DNA of 64,000 nt from Lachnospiraceae bacterium (GTDB taxonomy: Bacteria; Bacillota; Clostridia; Lachnospirales; Lachnospiraceae), in NCBI GenBank assembly GCA_017450065.1, contig JAFSYI010000023.1, forward strand, positions 1 through 64,000. Direction: 5' to 3'. How positions within the stretch are numbered: the stretch's first letter is position 1; every line of letters begins with the position of its first letter. A model generated the notes under the pieces. That model was not told the DNA's origin, searched no databases, and saw only the letters and a program-made list of their open reading frames with translations. A program made the translations under genes and the position numbers. Below, one piece after another: positions 16,877-25,601 of the stretch.

Positions 16877-17665
16877 ATGGCGCTATTCGTAAATGCAGAT
16901 GATTTTGGCAAAAGTAAAGAGATAAACGGGGCGATATGCGAGGCCTTTGAAAGAGGGTACATCACATCGGCAACCCTGATGGCAAACATGCCGGGGGCGA
17001 AAGAAGCATATAAACTGGCCAGGGAAAACGGTTTTGATGATAAGGTGGGAGTCCACCTTAATATTACGGAGGGTATGCCGCTGACCACGGGTATACGCAA
17101 TAATCCCCTGATCTGTTCACAGGACGGCAGCTTCAATGCAGCCTTTTACCATAACACAAAATACAGACTGTATATGGACAGGCAGTCGGTTGATCAGATC
17201 AAGGCCGAGCTGGATGCGCAGATAACGCTTTTTCTGGAGCTTGGGTTTAAAAGCATGCATATAGATTCGCATCATCATGTACATACCAATTATCCCGTAT
17301 ACCGGGCAATTAAGGAGCTTTCCGCCAAATATCATTACGAATATATCAGGCTCAGCCGCAACCTGTACAGAGGCGGAAGCCTGTTTAACGGTATTTACAA
17401 GGCTGTTTACAACAGGGGTATACACAGACTGGCAGACAGGCATTCGGCCTGTTTCGGGTCTTACAGGGATCTCATGACATATTTTCTTCTTGATCCCGAT
17501 AACAGGGATGACAGGTGCAGAGAGGCTTCCGACCCCATGCTGAAGCTGTATTCGGACAAGGATGTGGAAATAATGGTGCATCCGATGTATGGAGAAAACG
17601 GTGAGCTTATGGATACGGACATTCCGATGAAAGAAGAACGCTGCCTTGATATAAAGGGCGTATAG
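16877..17665 (+). CDS. YdjC/ChbG-family carbohydrate deacetylase
   Basis: 262 residues. NADDFG (6-11) supplies the metal-binding aspartates and DSHHHVH (around 128-136) the histidines of the YdjC family, TIM-barrel enzymes that remove acetyl groups from N-acetylhexosamine units. The start ATG 16877, one base after the dehydrogenase stop, is preferred over an upstream in-frame ATG that would overlap that gene by 50 bases and add residues outside the fold. Its coupling to a UDP-HexNAc-type dehydrogenase suggests action on an aminosugar or aminouronic-acid precursor (inference). Confidence 0.85.
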   Translation: MALFVNADDFGKSKEINGAICEAFERGYITSATLMANMPGAKEAYKLARENGFDDKVGVHLNITEGMPLTTGIRNNPLICSQDGSFNAAFYHNTKYRLYMDRQSVDQIKAELDAQITLFLELGFKSMHIDSHHHVHTNYPVYRAIKELSAKYHYEYIRLSRNLYRGGSLFNGIYKAVYNRGIHRLADRHSACFGSYRDLMTYFLLDPDNRDDRCREASDPMLKLYSDKDVEIMVHPMYGENGELMDTDIPMKEERCLDIKGV

Positions 17666-17674
17666 TGGTATAAT
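17646..17674 (+). promoter_or_regulatory. promoter of rmlA
   Basis: TTGATA (17646-17651, inside the end of the YdjC gene), 17 bases, TGG-TATAAT (-10 at 17669-17674, extended). The leader is about 95 bases. Confidence 0.8.
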
Positions 17675-17776
17675 TACCATTATTTATGCGTTGTTATCCG
17701 GCCGGTGGCGAATTTAAGCTTCAGAGGTCGGGATTATTGTGTTTATGAAGCAGAAAAAGGAAAGGACTAAGGCACG

Positions 17777-18646
17777 ATGAAAGGAATTATTCTTGCCGGT
17801 GGATCAGGAACAAGGCTGTATCCGCTGACCAAAGCAGTAAGCAAGCAGATGATGCCTGTATATGATAAACCCATGATCTATTATCCCCTGTCAATACTTA
17901 TGCTTGCGGATATAAGAGAGATAATGATAATTTCCACTCCGAGAGATCTTCCTATGTTTAAGGAACTGTTCGGAACCGGTGAACAGCTTGGACTCAGAAT
18001 GGAATATGCGATCCAGGAGGAACCCAGAGGTCTGGCGGATGCCTTTATCATAGGTGCGGATTTTATCGGAACTGACAGCGTGGCACTTATTCTGGGTGAT
18101 AATATATTTTACGGACAGGGATTCTCGAAGCTGTTAAGACAAGTGGCTTCCAGAAAGAGCGGAGCAACCATCTTCGGTTATTATGTAAGGGATCCGAGAG
18201 AATACGGCGTGGTTGAGATAGGTGATGACGGAATGGCGGTTTCCATAGAGGAGAAGCCTGAGAACCCGAAGTCCAATTATGCTGTTCCGGGTCTGTATTT
18301 CTATGACAATGACGTTGTAAAGATAGCATCGGAGGTTAAACCATCGGCCAGGGGTGAGATTGAGATAACCAGTGTAAATAATGAATATCTTTCAAGAGGT
18401 GAGCTTCATGTTGAGACTCTCGGACGTGGTTTTGCGTGGCTGGATACAGGCAATCACGATATGCTTCTTGCAGCCGCTGATTTTGTCAGCTCCATACAGA
18501 AGCGCCAGGGTCTGTACGTATCGTGCATAGAGGAGATAGCTTACCGCAGAGGCTTTATTACCGCAGAACAGCTGAAAGCATTGGCTGAGCCTCTCATGAA
18601 GACGGATTACGGCAGGTATCTTATCGAGGTAGCCGAAGGATTATAA
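17777..18646 (+). CDS. rmlA: glucose-1-phosphate thymidylyltransferase
   Basis: 289 residues, the usual length. [18 protein letters not shown] is the nucleotide-binding signature; ILGDNIFYG carries the catalytic aspartate; [10 protein letters not shown] and [15 protein letters not shown] are family hallmarks. It makes dTDP-glucose from dTTP and glucose 1-phosphate, the first step to dTDP-rhamnose. The start follows AAAGGAAAGGACTAAGGC. rmlC is 4 kb downstream across the muramidase gene; rmlB and rmlD are not seen in the window. Confidence 0.96.
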   Translation: MKGIILAGGSGTRLYPLTKAVSKQMMPVYDKPMIYYPLSILMLADIREIMIISTPRDLPMFKELFGTGEQLGLRMEYAIQEEPRGLADAFIIGADFIGTDSVALILGDNIFYGQGFSKLLRQVASRKSGATIFGYYVRDPREYGVVEIGDDGMAVSIEEKPENPKSNYAVPGLYFYDNDVVKIASEVKPSARGEIEITSVNNEYLSRGELHVETLGRGFAWLDTGNHDMLLAAADFVSSIQKRQGLYVSCIEEIAYRRGFITAEQLKALAEPLMKTDYGRYLIEVAEGL

Positions 18647-18653
18647 GCAGACG

Positions 18654-18687
18654 CGGAATAAACCGCAGGGGGTTACGGCTTATTCCG
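18654..18687 (+). repeat. hairpin between rmlA and the muramidase gene
   Basis: CGGAATAA-A-CCG pairs with CGG-C-TTATTCCG around a 10-base loop. There is no T tract, so it may be a processing or attenuation hairpin rather than a terminator. Confidence 0.5.
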
Positions 18688-18722
18688 AAGGTTTGGCGGG
18701 GGTATTTATCAAGGGAGAAAAC

Positions 18723-21700
18723 ATGAAGGAAATCAAGGGAAACAATGAAGATAAGAAGGCTGTAAAATATACGGCCGTCGATTGGAATGCATATAAGGTC
18801 GGCAGGGGAGAGAAGGGTATCGATCCGGAGGATGACGGCGGACATCACGGGAGCCGCCATGGCAGCCACGGAAGCCGTCATGAGGACGAAGCTTTCCGCA
18901 GCAGGGGTAATTTCAGACCCGATAATGTGGCCCGGGATGATTTTGACGACAAGGTATTCAGGGAACTTAAGGATGCCCTCGGCAAAGAGGATGAAGAGGC
19001 ATTAAACAGTAAAAAAAGAAAGAAGAAATCCCTGAACACCAAGCTTGAAGAATTGAGCAGGGAAAGTAAGAAGGCTGAGGATCCGGAGCTTAAATCCCTT
19101 GAAAATAATATAATAAAGAGTACTGAAGCCGTTTCGGATGATTTTCTTGCCGGTGCGGTCAAAGAGGTCAGCAAGGCGCTTGAAGAATCAAGTGATAAGT
19201 TCTTTCTGGATGCGGTTTCGGATGCGGCGACTTTTGAGCTGCCGAAGCTTGATATTCATTTTGGTGATACCGCCGAGCTTTCGGGAATACAAAAGGCGAT
19301 AGAGGATACTGATTTCGGGCGCATGATCGCAGAGGAAGATCACGATCTGGAGGCCAGCATAGAATCGGAGACCGCAAAGGAGATACTGGAGCGGGAAAGC
19401 AGTAAAAATATCGGGGAATCTTCAAAAGAAGAAAAGAAAACCGAAGGAAAGAAAACCGAAGGAAAGAAAGCCCCGGAAAAAGCGTTGCCGGAACCGGGAA
19501 TTAAGCCTTCTGAGGCAGCGGCAGCAAAAGACAGGAAGAAAGCATCAAGAAAAGCAGAGGCGGAGGCCTTAAATAAACCCGCTGACGATACTGCTGCAAA
19601 AAGCAGGAAGAAGAGAGCAAAAGAAGCGGTACCTGAGACGGAAATATCTGAGCGGGAAGTATCCGGAACCGGGAAAAAAGCTTCAAAGAGAGACCTGAAG
19701 GAAGCCGGAAAAAAACCTTTAAAAGAAACAGCGGGGGAAGAAAAAAAGAAATCATCAAAAGAACCGCTATCGGAAAGAAGGAAAAAGTCAGTTAAAAAGA
19801 CGCCTGCGGATAATCCTGAAACACCGGCTGAAGATGAGATCACCGGGAAAAAGAAAAGATCAGCTGAGAAAAAAGCTTTAAAAAGCAGGCATTCCGATAA
19901 AGACAAGATAATAGTTCAGTCAGATGAACTGAAGGAGAGCAGGTTCAGAAAAAAGAAATCATCCGCTAAGACAGACAAAAAGCTTCCCGCAGAAACGGTG
20001 GAAAGTGTTAAAGATGATGTAAAAGCGGAACGAAAGAATAGACGCATCAGATCTGCGGACGGTAAAAAAACGGAAAAAAGCATAAAGCCCGTAAAGGATA
20101 AAAAAGTTCCGGCGGTCGCAGGTGATAAGAAGCCGTCCGTGATCAGGAAGGCCGGGAAGGCAGAGAAGAATGCTAAGACCGGCCCGAGTGAGTTCAGGAA
20201 GAAGTCAGCTGACTGGAAGGATAAGAAAACAATTGAGAAAACCGCCAGGACTGTATCCTTCGGGGAAAGAAGGAAGCAGTTTGCGGCGAGGATAAAGAAT
20301 ATAACTCCGCTTCAGTGGAGCATCGCGGCCATGGGTCTTGTGATCCTTCTTTCCGGAGTGATGACTTCAGCCGTATATGCCAATTATCAGGGTGAAGAAA
20401 ACAAGAAATCCGCCATAGCGAGCCTTAGCAGATACAATGAGGATGACAGCTATGCCGCGGTAGCCGGGGCTGTGACGGAAAATATGTTTCCGGAAGCGGC
20501 GCAGGAACCCGAAACACCGGAGATTAAAACGCTTTCTCTTGAGATGACTTCGGTTGAGAAGGATCTTAAGATCAAGCTGGTGGATGATGAAGACACGCTT
20601 GTCAGGGATGTCACATGGAGCGTGACCGTACAGAAGGACGATGAGGGAGAAGGTGCGGGCTCCGATGAGGGCGATAATACCGGAACCGTCTATGAAGATG
20701 ATGACCGCGACGGAATTATATATATAACCGATATAGCGGCAGGAGATTATTCGGTAGAGCTGAATCCTTCCGATGCTCTTGCTGATTATATCCTTCCTCA
20801 GGAAAAACAGCTCGTTTCGGTAAAGGCATCAATAGAATATAAGGTTATAGCCAACATTAAGGATGAGATCAAAACCGAGAAAGAGGTTAATGTGGCATTG
20901 GAGGATCCCAACGGAAATCAGGCGGCAGACGTGGAAACAGCGCCTCCCGCAAGTAATGATACCGTTGAATGGGTTGAATCCACCAAAACCGCCAACGGGG
21001 AGGAATACGTTGAAGCAACACCGGATCTGAGCAAGACGGCAGTTTCGGTAAAAAAGGATAACGGATTCGTAGCTGCGGTCAGGAACATAGTCAGTACTTG
21101 CAGGGCATCTGTTGCCAAAGGCCGTGTATTGGGATTCAGAATGCTTCCGGGATATCTGGTCGCAACCGAGAATAATCAGGATCTGGATGATGCGAATTCG
21201 GAAATAACCACACAGCCCGATCCCATAGAAACACCCACACAGGAACCTACGGAAACGCCGACGCCGACACCTACGGAAACACCTACACCTACACCGACGC
21301 CGACGGATTCTCCTACACTTACGCCGGCACAGGATAATACCGAGCTTGTTGTTGATACACCGAAAACTGACCAGCAGACGGATAATATTGAACCGAAGGA
21401 AGAGGCAAGCCTTTCGGTTTCCGGCCAGAATTCTGTAAGGATAGGTGAAACGATAAGATTAACCGCTGACTACAGGCCGGGATCCGCATCGGTAACATGG
21501 AGTATATCCGACAGCGACACGGCTTCACTGAACGACTTCGGATCATACTGTGAAGTAAAGGGAATAAAGGGCGGTACCGTTACGGTGACCGCAACATGCA
21601 GTAACGGTAAGACCACCACACTGACCGTTACCGTAACAAAGGAAGAATACAGTGATGATGCAAAGCTGTATGATGCAAGTAAGAATCTTCTGTATGTAAA

Positions 21701-22520
21701 AGATGGGGACAATTACAGAGTCGCAACATACGGCGACTACAGGAACGGCTTATACACGACCTTCTATCGTAAGCAGGAAGGCTATCTGTATACCGGATGG
21801 CAGAATATAGAGGGTAAAACATATTATTACCGGAGCGACCATACCTTTGTTACAGGGGAACAGATCATACAGGGTGTGAAGTATAAGTTTGGTGAGGACG
21901 GAGCTCTGGCTACAGGTTCGGGAACCCTCGGAATAGACGTTTCCAAGTACCAGCCGAACATCAACTGGGCATCGGTAAAAGCATCGGGAGTCAATTATGC
22001 AATAATAAGATGCGGGTACAGAGGCGCAAGCACCGGTGTACTTATTCAGGATCCGTATTTTACCTCACATATCAAGGGAGCCAAGGCTGCGGGACTGAAG
22101 GTTGGCGTTTATTTCTTTACAACAGCGCTTACGGAAGCCGAAGCCGTGGAAGAGGCAAGTATGTGTGCCGCTCTCTGTGCGGGATACGGAATAAACTATC
22201 CGATATTTATAGACTGTGAGAACAGCTCAAGACCGGGCTATAATTCACTGTCGGCTTCGCAGAGGACACAGATAATAAAGGCGTTCTGCAACACCATTAA
22301 GTCGGCGGGTTACACACCCGGTGTTTATGCGAATAAGACATGGCTTACAAGTTATATGAACACCTCGGCTCTCGGAGGCTGCAAGATATGGCTTGCACAG
22401 TATAATGCGGCAGGGCCGACGTATTCGGGACGCTATGATATATGGCAGTATACATCAAAGGGTAAGGTGGACGGTATCAGCGGATATGTTGATATGAACC
22501 AGTCATTTCTGGGATACTAA
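18723..22520 (+). CDS. large membrane-anchored GH25 muramidase with charged cytosolic tail
   Basis: 1265 residues. Residues 1 to about 525 are extremely rich in Lys/Glu/Ala (many KKK, EEKK, KKSSK runs) and probably disordered and cytosolic. A single membrane helix follows at about 530-553 (WSIAAMGLVILLSGVMTSAVY). Outside lie a beta-like region, a Pro/Thr linker with TPTPTE repeats (about 835-866), a Big_2-type Ig domain (about 893-975), a short YTGWQNIEGKTYYYR cell-wall-binding-like repeat, and a C-terminal GH25 domain (about 1066-1265) with GIDVSKYQPNINW, FIDCENS (catalytic D-x-E) and WQYTSKG. It would cut peptidoglycan during glycan attachment or wall growth. ATG 18723 with AAGGGAG is preferred over an upstream TTG. 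Confidence 0.88.
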   Translation: MKEIKGNNEDKKAVKYTAVDWNAYKVGRGEKGIDPEDDGGHHGSRHGSHGSRHEDEAFRSRGNFRPDNVARDDFDDKVFRELKDALGKEDEEALNSKKRKKKSLNTKLEELSRESKKAEDPELKSLENNIIKSTEAVSDDFLAGAVKEVSKALEESSDKFFLDAVSDAATFELPKLDIHFGDTAELSGIQKAIEDTDFGRMIAEEDHDLEASIESETAKEILERESSKNIGESSKEEKKTEGKKTEGKKAPEKALPEPGIKPSEAAAAKDRKKASRKAEAEALNKPADDTAAKSRKKRAKEAVPETEISEREVSGTGKKASKRDLKEAGKKPLKETAGEEKKKSSKEPLSERRKKSVKKTPADNPETPAEDEITGKKKRSAEKKALKSRHSDKDKIIVQSDELKESRFRKKKSSAKTDKKLPAETVESVKDDVKAERKNRRIRSADGKKTEKSIKPVKDKKVPAVAGDKKPSVIRKAGKAEKNAKTGPSEFRKKSADWKDKKTIEKTARTVSFGERRKQFAARIKNITPLQWSIAAMGLVILLSGVMTSAVYANYQGEENKKSAIASLSRYNEDDSYAAVAGAVTENMFPEAAQEPETPEIKTLSLEMTSVEKDLKIKLVDDEDTLVRDVTWSVTVQKDDEGEGAGSDEGDNTGTVYEDDDRDGIIYITDIAAGDYSVELNPSDALADYILPQEKQLVSVKASIEYKVIANIKDEIKTEKEVNVALEDPNGNQAADVETAPPASNDTVEWVESTKTANGEEYVEATPDLSKTAVSVKKDNGFVAAVRNIVSTCRASVAKGRVLGFRMLPGYLVATENNQDLDDANSEITTQPDPIETPTQEPTETPTPTPTETPTPTPTPTDSPTLTPAQDNTELVVDTPKTDQQTDNIEPKEEASLSVSGQNSVRIGETIRLTADYRPGSASVTWSISDSDTASLNDFGSYCEVKGIKGGTVTVTATCSNGKTTTLTVTVTKEEYSDDAKLYDASKNLLYVKDGDNYRVATYGDYRNGLYTTFYRKQEGYLYTGWQNIEGKTYYYRSDHTFVTGEQIIQGVKYKFGEDGALATGSGTLGIDVSKYQPNINWASVKASGVNYAIIRCGYRGASTGVLIQDPYFTSHIKGAKAAGLKVGVYFFTTALTEAEAVEEASMCAALCAGYGINYPIFIDCENSSRPGYNSLSASQRTQIIKAFCNTIKSAGYTPGVYANKTWLTSYMNTSALGGCKIWLAQYNAAGPTYSGRYDIWQYTSKGKVDGISGYVDMNQSFLGY

Positions 22521-22532
22521 GTCCGGGATAAC

Positions 22533-22574
22533 AACAGCGGCCGGCTTCCGGCAGGGCTGCTGTTAACCTGCCGG
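22533..22574 (+). repeat. two mutually exclusive hairpins before rmlC
   Basis: Hairpin A: AACAGCGGCC (22533-22542) with GGGCTGCTGTT (22554-22564). Hairpin B: CCGGCAGG (22548-22555) with CCTGCCGG (22567-22574). They share bases and cannot form together. No T tract follows. Confidence 0.5.
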
Positions 22575-22610
22575 GCAAATAAAGATATAAAAGTAAAGAA
22601 GGTATGAAAA

Positions 22611-23168
22611 ATGGGCAAAATCAAAGTGGAAACATGCGAAATAGAAGGGCTTAAGATCATTACTCCCACCGTTTTCGGGGATGAACGCGGATATTTCATG
22701 GAAACCTATAATTATAATGATTTTAAGGAGGCCGGCATAGATCTTGAGTTTGTTCAGGATAATCAGTCGGCATCCAAAAAAGGAGTTCTGAGGGGACTTC
22801 ATTTTCAGATAAATTACCCGCAGGACAAGCTTGTAAGAGTCATAAGAGGAGAGGTTTTTGATGTTGCCGTCGATATGAGGCCGGGCTCGGAAACCTACGG
22901 AAAGTGGCATGGAGTAAGGCTGTCCGAGGAAAACAAAAAGATGTTTTTCATCCCACGGAATTTTGCCCATGGTTTTCTTGTTCTGTCGGATTATGCGGAG
23001 TTTACTTATAAGTGTACGGACTTTTACCATCCGAATGACGAAGGAGGGATCATATGGAATGATCCCGGTCTTGCCATCAGCTGGCCGATAGAAGAAGGCC
23101 TTAAGCTTACAATATCGGAAAAGGATACCAGATGGCCGGTATTTGATGAGATAAGAAAGGACAGATAG
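22611..23168 (+). CDS. rmlC: dTDP-4-dehydrorhamnose 3,5-epimerase
   Basis: 185-residue cupin, normal length. VFGDERGYFMETYN, then VLRGLHFQ with the catalytic His at about 64, LVRVIRGEVFDVAVDMR and FIPRNFAHGFLVLSD are the RmlC signatures. It epimerises dTDP-4-keto-6-deoxyglucose at C3 and C5 on the way to dTDP-L-rhamnose. Six bases separate it from the exporter permease gene. Starts at ATG 22611 after AAGAAGGT. Confidence 0.95.
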   Translation: MGKIKVETCEIEGLKIITPTVFGDERGYFMETYNYNDFKEAGIDLEFVQDNQSASKKGVLRGLHFQINYPQDKLVRVIRGEVFDVAVDMRPGSETYGKWHGVRLSEENKKMFFIPRNFAHGFLVLSDYAEFTYKCTDFYHPNDEGGIIWNDPGLAISWPIEEGLKLTISEKDTRWPVFDEIRKDR

Positions 23169-23174
23169 GCGGCT

Positions 23175-24164
23175 ATGTCCGGAAAAAAGAAGCTGATAGC
23201 TGTTGTGTCGGCCGCTGTGCTGGCATTGAATCTTTATATTATTTTTCATCATAATCCCTTGGCGGACAGAACACAGGAAATAATCAAGAAGATAGTTTCC
23301 TGTGTTATTCTGGAGGGATTTTATATTGTTTTTCTGAAAATGTACGACAAAATAGTCATACTTCCGATGGAGCTTTATCAGAACAGAAAGCTGATCTGGA
23401 AGCTTGCCAAGAATGATTTTAAGACAAGGTTTGCAGGCTCCTATCTTGGAATATTCTGGGGCTTTGTTCCTCCGATAATCACAGTGCTGCTCTACTGGTT
23501 TGTATTTGGAGTGGTCATGCCGAACAGGGCAACCAACATAAAGGGCGATATGGAACTGCCCTATATACTCTGGCTGATAGTCGGTATAGTCCCGTGGTTC
23601 TATTTTTCGGAGGCAATATCCGGCGGCACAAATGCGCTTCTTGAATATAATTATCTGGTTAAAAAGGTAGTATTTAAGATCAGTATCCTTCCCATCATAA
23701 AAATCCTGTCGGCTTTGTTTGTACATGCCTTCTTTATATGTTTCACAATGATCCTGCTCGCATGCTACGGCTTTTTCCCGGATCTTTACACCTTACAGCT
23801 TATCTACTATTCATTCTGCATGTTTATGTTTGTTCTGGGATTAAGCTATATAACATGCTCTCTTGTGGTCTTCTTCAGAGACCTCGGACAGATGATAGCT
23901 ATCGCGCTGCAGGTAGGTATATGGGCAACCCCGATATTGTGGAACCTGCATCTGCTTGATAACAAGCCGGTGCTTAAGTTCATAATAAAGCTTAATCCGA
24001 TGACATACATCGTGGAGGGCTACAGAGGTGCGATCTTTGATAAGATAGGCTTTTGGGAAACCTTCTATTCGACAGCATATTTCTGGATACTGACGGCAGT
24101 TACTTTTGCTGTCGGTGCGCTGGTATTTAAGAGACTCAAGATACACTTTGCAGATGTACTCTGA
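23175..24164 (+). CDS. wzm: ABC-2-type polysaccharide export permease
   Basis: 329 residues. The main body (KLAKNDFKTRFAGSYLGIFW, then six membrane helices ending GALVFKRLKIHFADVL) is the Wzm/TagG family. An unusual N-terminal extension of about 70 residues carries one extra hydrophobic segment (LIAVVSAAVLALNLYIIF). It pairs with the ATPase 44 bases downstream to export a finished undecaprenyl-linked glycan across the cytoplasmic membrane. The symbol is used by family; a teichoic-acid exporter (TagG) is the alternative, but the ATPase's glycan-binding domain favours Wzm. Confidence 0.9.
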   Translation: MSGKKKLIAVVSAAVLALNLYIIFHHNPLADRTQEIIKKIVSCVILEGFYIVFLKMYDKIVILPMELYQNRKLIWKLAKNDFKTRFAGSYLGIFWGFVPPIITVLLYWFVFGVVMPNRATNIKGDMELPYILWLIVGIVPWFYFSEAISGGTNALLEYNYLVKKVVFKISILPIIKILSALFVHAFFICFTMILLACYGFFPDLYTLQLIYYSFCMFMFVLGLSYITCSLVVFFRDLGQMIAIALQVGIWATPILWNLHLLDNKPVLKFIIKLNPMTYIVEGYRGAIFDKIGFWETFYSTAYFWILTAVTFAVGALVFKRLKIHFADVL

Positions 24165-24182
24165 CTAAGATCCATGGAAATG

Positions 24183-24196
24183 GTAGTGTAAAGCAG
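24183..24196 (+). repeat. GTWGTGTAAAGCAG leader repeat, copy 3
   Basis: GTAGTGTAAAGCAG, identical to copy 1, ends 12 bases before the wzt start codon. Confidence 0.6.
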
Positions 24197-24208
24197 AAAA
24201 GATATAAT

Positions 24209-25516
24209 ATGAGCGAAAACAAAGAATCACAGGTGGCCATAAGTGTCAGCCATCTTACAAAAATATATAAGCTTTATGACAGAAACCGTGACCGCTTAAA
24301 GGAAGCGCTGCATTTAAGCAGGAATATCAATTTCAGGGAACATTACGCTCTGGATGATGTCAGCCTTTCGGTCAATACAGGTGAGACGGTTGGTATAATA
24401 GGCACCAACGGCTCCGGTAAATCAACAATACTTAAGATAATTACCGGAGTGCTCAATCCAAGCCGCGGAGAGGTTAAGATAAACGGAAGGATATCAGCCC
24501 TGCTTGAGCTTGGAGCCGGGTTTAACATGGAATTTACCGGTATTGAGAACATCTATCTTAACGGAACCATGATCGGCTTCTCGGAGGAAGAGATAGATGC
24601 CAGGCTGCAGGATATACTGGATTTTGCGGATATAGGTGATTTCGTATATCAGAAGGTTAAGACTTACAGCAGCGGTATGTTTGTAAGACTTGCATTTGCG
24701 GTGGCCATAAACATCGACCCGGAGATCCTGATAGTTGACGAGGCACTGTCCGTGGGAGATGTCTTTTTCCAGAATAAATGTTACCGTAAGTTTGAGGATT
24801 TCAAAAAACAGGGAAAGACCATTCTTTTTGTGTCCCACGATCTGTCTTCGGTGAGCAAGTACTGCGACAGAGTGATCCTGCTTGAAAAAGGGAAAAAGAT
24901 AGGCGAGGGTTCGCCCAAGGAAATAATCGACATGTACAAGAAGGTGCTTGTCGGCCAGCTTGATATGCAGAGTAATACGCAGAAGAGCGCGGACTTAAGT
25001 AAGGGAAGCAGGTGGAAGGACAGGATGCAGCTTAATCCTGACAAGGATGAGTACGGGAGCGGACTTGCGGAGTTTGAGGACTACTGTGCTTATGATAAGT
25101 CGGGTGAGATCACAAACACCATAATAAAGGGAGAAGAGTTCACCGTAAAGGTCAAGGTAAGATTCTTTGATACCATTCAGGAACCCATATTTGCCGTATC
25201 CTTCAAGAACCGGCAGGGAACCGAGATTACGGGAACCAATACCATGTTTGAAAAGCTGTCGACAGGTACGGCTGTTCCCGGTGATGTGATGGTAGCGACT
25301 TTCACCCAGAATATGAGCCTTCAGGGAGGCGAGTATCTGATATCCCTGGGCTGTGTCGGATACAGGGAAGGTGAGTTTACCGTATATCACAGGCTGTATG
25401 ATATTTTCAGTCTGACCGTCATATCGGATAAGGATACTACGGGATTTTATGATATGGACAGTATTGTGACTGTCAGGAGTGAGGATGATAGCGATAAGGT
25501 TTCGCAGGAAACCTGA
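24209..25516 (+). CDS. wzt: ABC export ATPase with C-terminal glycan-binding domain
   Basis: 435 residues. The nucleotide-binding domain has Walker A GTNGSGKST (about 65-73), signature YSSGMFVRLAFA (about 154-165), Walker B ILIVDEAL and the H-loop FVSHDLSS. From about 275 a second beta-rich domain (GEEFTVKVKVRFFDTIQEPI, QGGEYLISLGCVGY) matches Wzt_C, which in Gram-negative O9a-type systems recognises the capped end of the glycan before export. TagH-type ATPases lack this domain. The next gene encodes a methyltransferase-kinase of the sort that makes such caps. Confidence 0.9.
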   Translation: MSENKESQVAISVSHLTKIYKLYDRNRDRLKEALHLSRNINFREHYALDDVSLSVNTGETVGIIGTNGSGKSTILKIITGVLNPSRGEVKINGRISALLELGAGFNMEFTGIENIYLNGTMIGFSEEEIDARLQDILDFADIGDFVYQKVKTYSSGMFVRLAFAVAINIDPEILIVDEALSVGDVFFQNKCYRKFEDFKKQGKTILFVSHDLSSVSKYCDRVILLEKGKKIGEGSPKEIIDMYKKVLVGQLDMQSNTQKSADLSKGSRWKDRMQLNPDKDEYGSGLAEFEDYCAYDKSGEITNTIIKGEEFTVKVKVRFFDTIQEPIFAVSFKNRQGTEITGTNTMFEKLSTGTAVPGDVMVATFTQNMSLQGGEYLISLGCVGYREGEFTVYHRLYDIFSLTVISDKDTTGFYDMDSIVTVRSEDDSDKVSQET

Positions 25517-25553
25517 AAACAGACAGAAATGAACCTACGTAAATGAGGGAAAA

Positions 25554-25573
25554 CGCTGTATCATTTTACAGCG
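25554..25573 (+). repeat. small hairpin between wzt and the methyltransferase-kinase
   Basis: CGCTGT (25554-25559) and ACAGCG (25568-25573) around an 8-base T-rich loop. No T tract follows. Confidence 0.45.
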
Positions 25574-25601
25574 CCGGCGAAGAACAGGACGGGCAGCAGG
25601 C

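Noticed and set aside
19340-19906. 188-codon - strand ORF rich in Ser/Phe opposite the muramidase gene
   Set aside because: It is the complement of the Lys/Glu-rich coding repeats (AAG/GAA read backwards as CTT/TTC) and has no ribosome site.
21230-21320. short tandem ACACCTACACCG-like repeats, possible CRISPR or minisatellite
   Set aside because: They encode the Pro/Thr linker of the muramidase; there are no spacers.
22563-23726. 387-codon - strand ORF over rmlC and wzm
   Set aside because: Both + strand genes are well supported by motifs; the - strand product resembles nothing and has no start signals.
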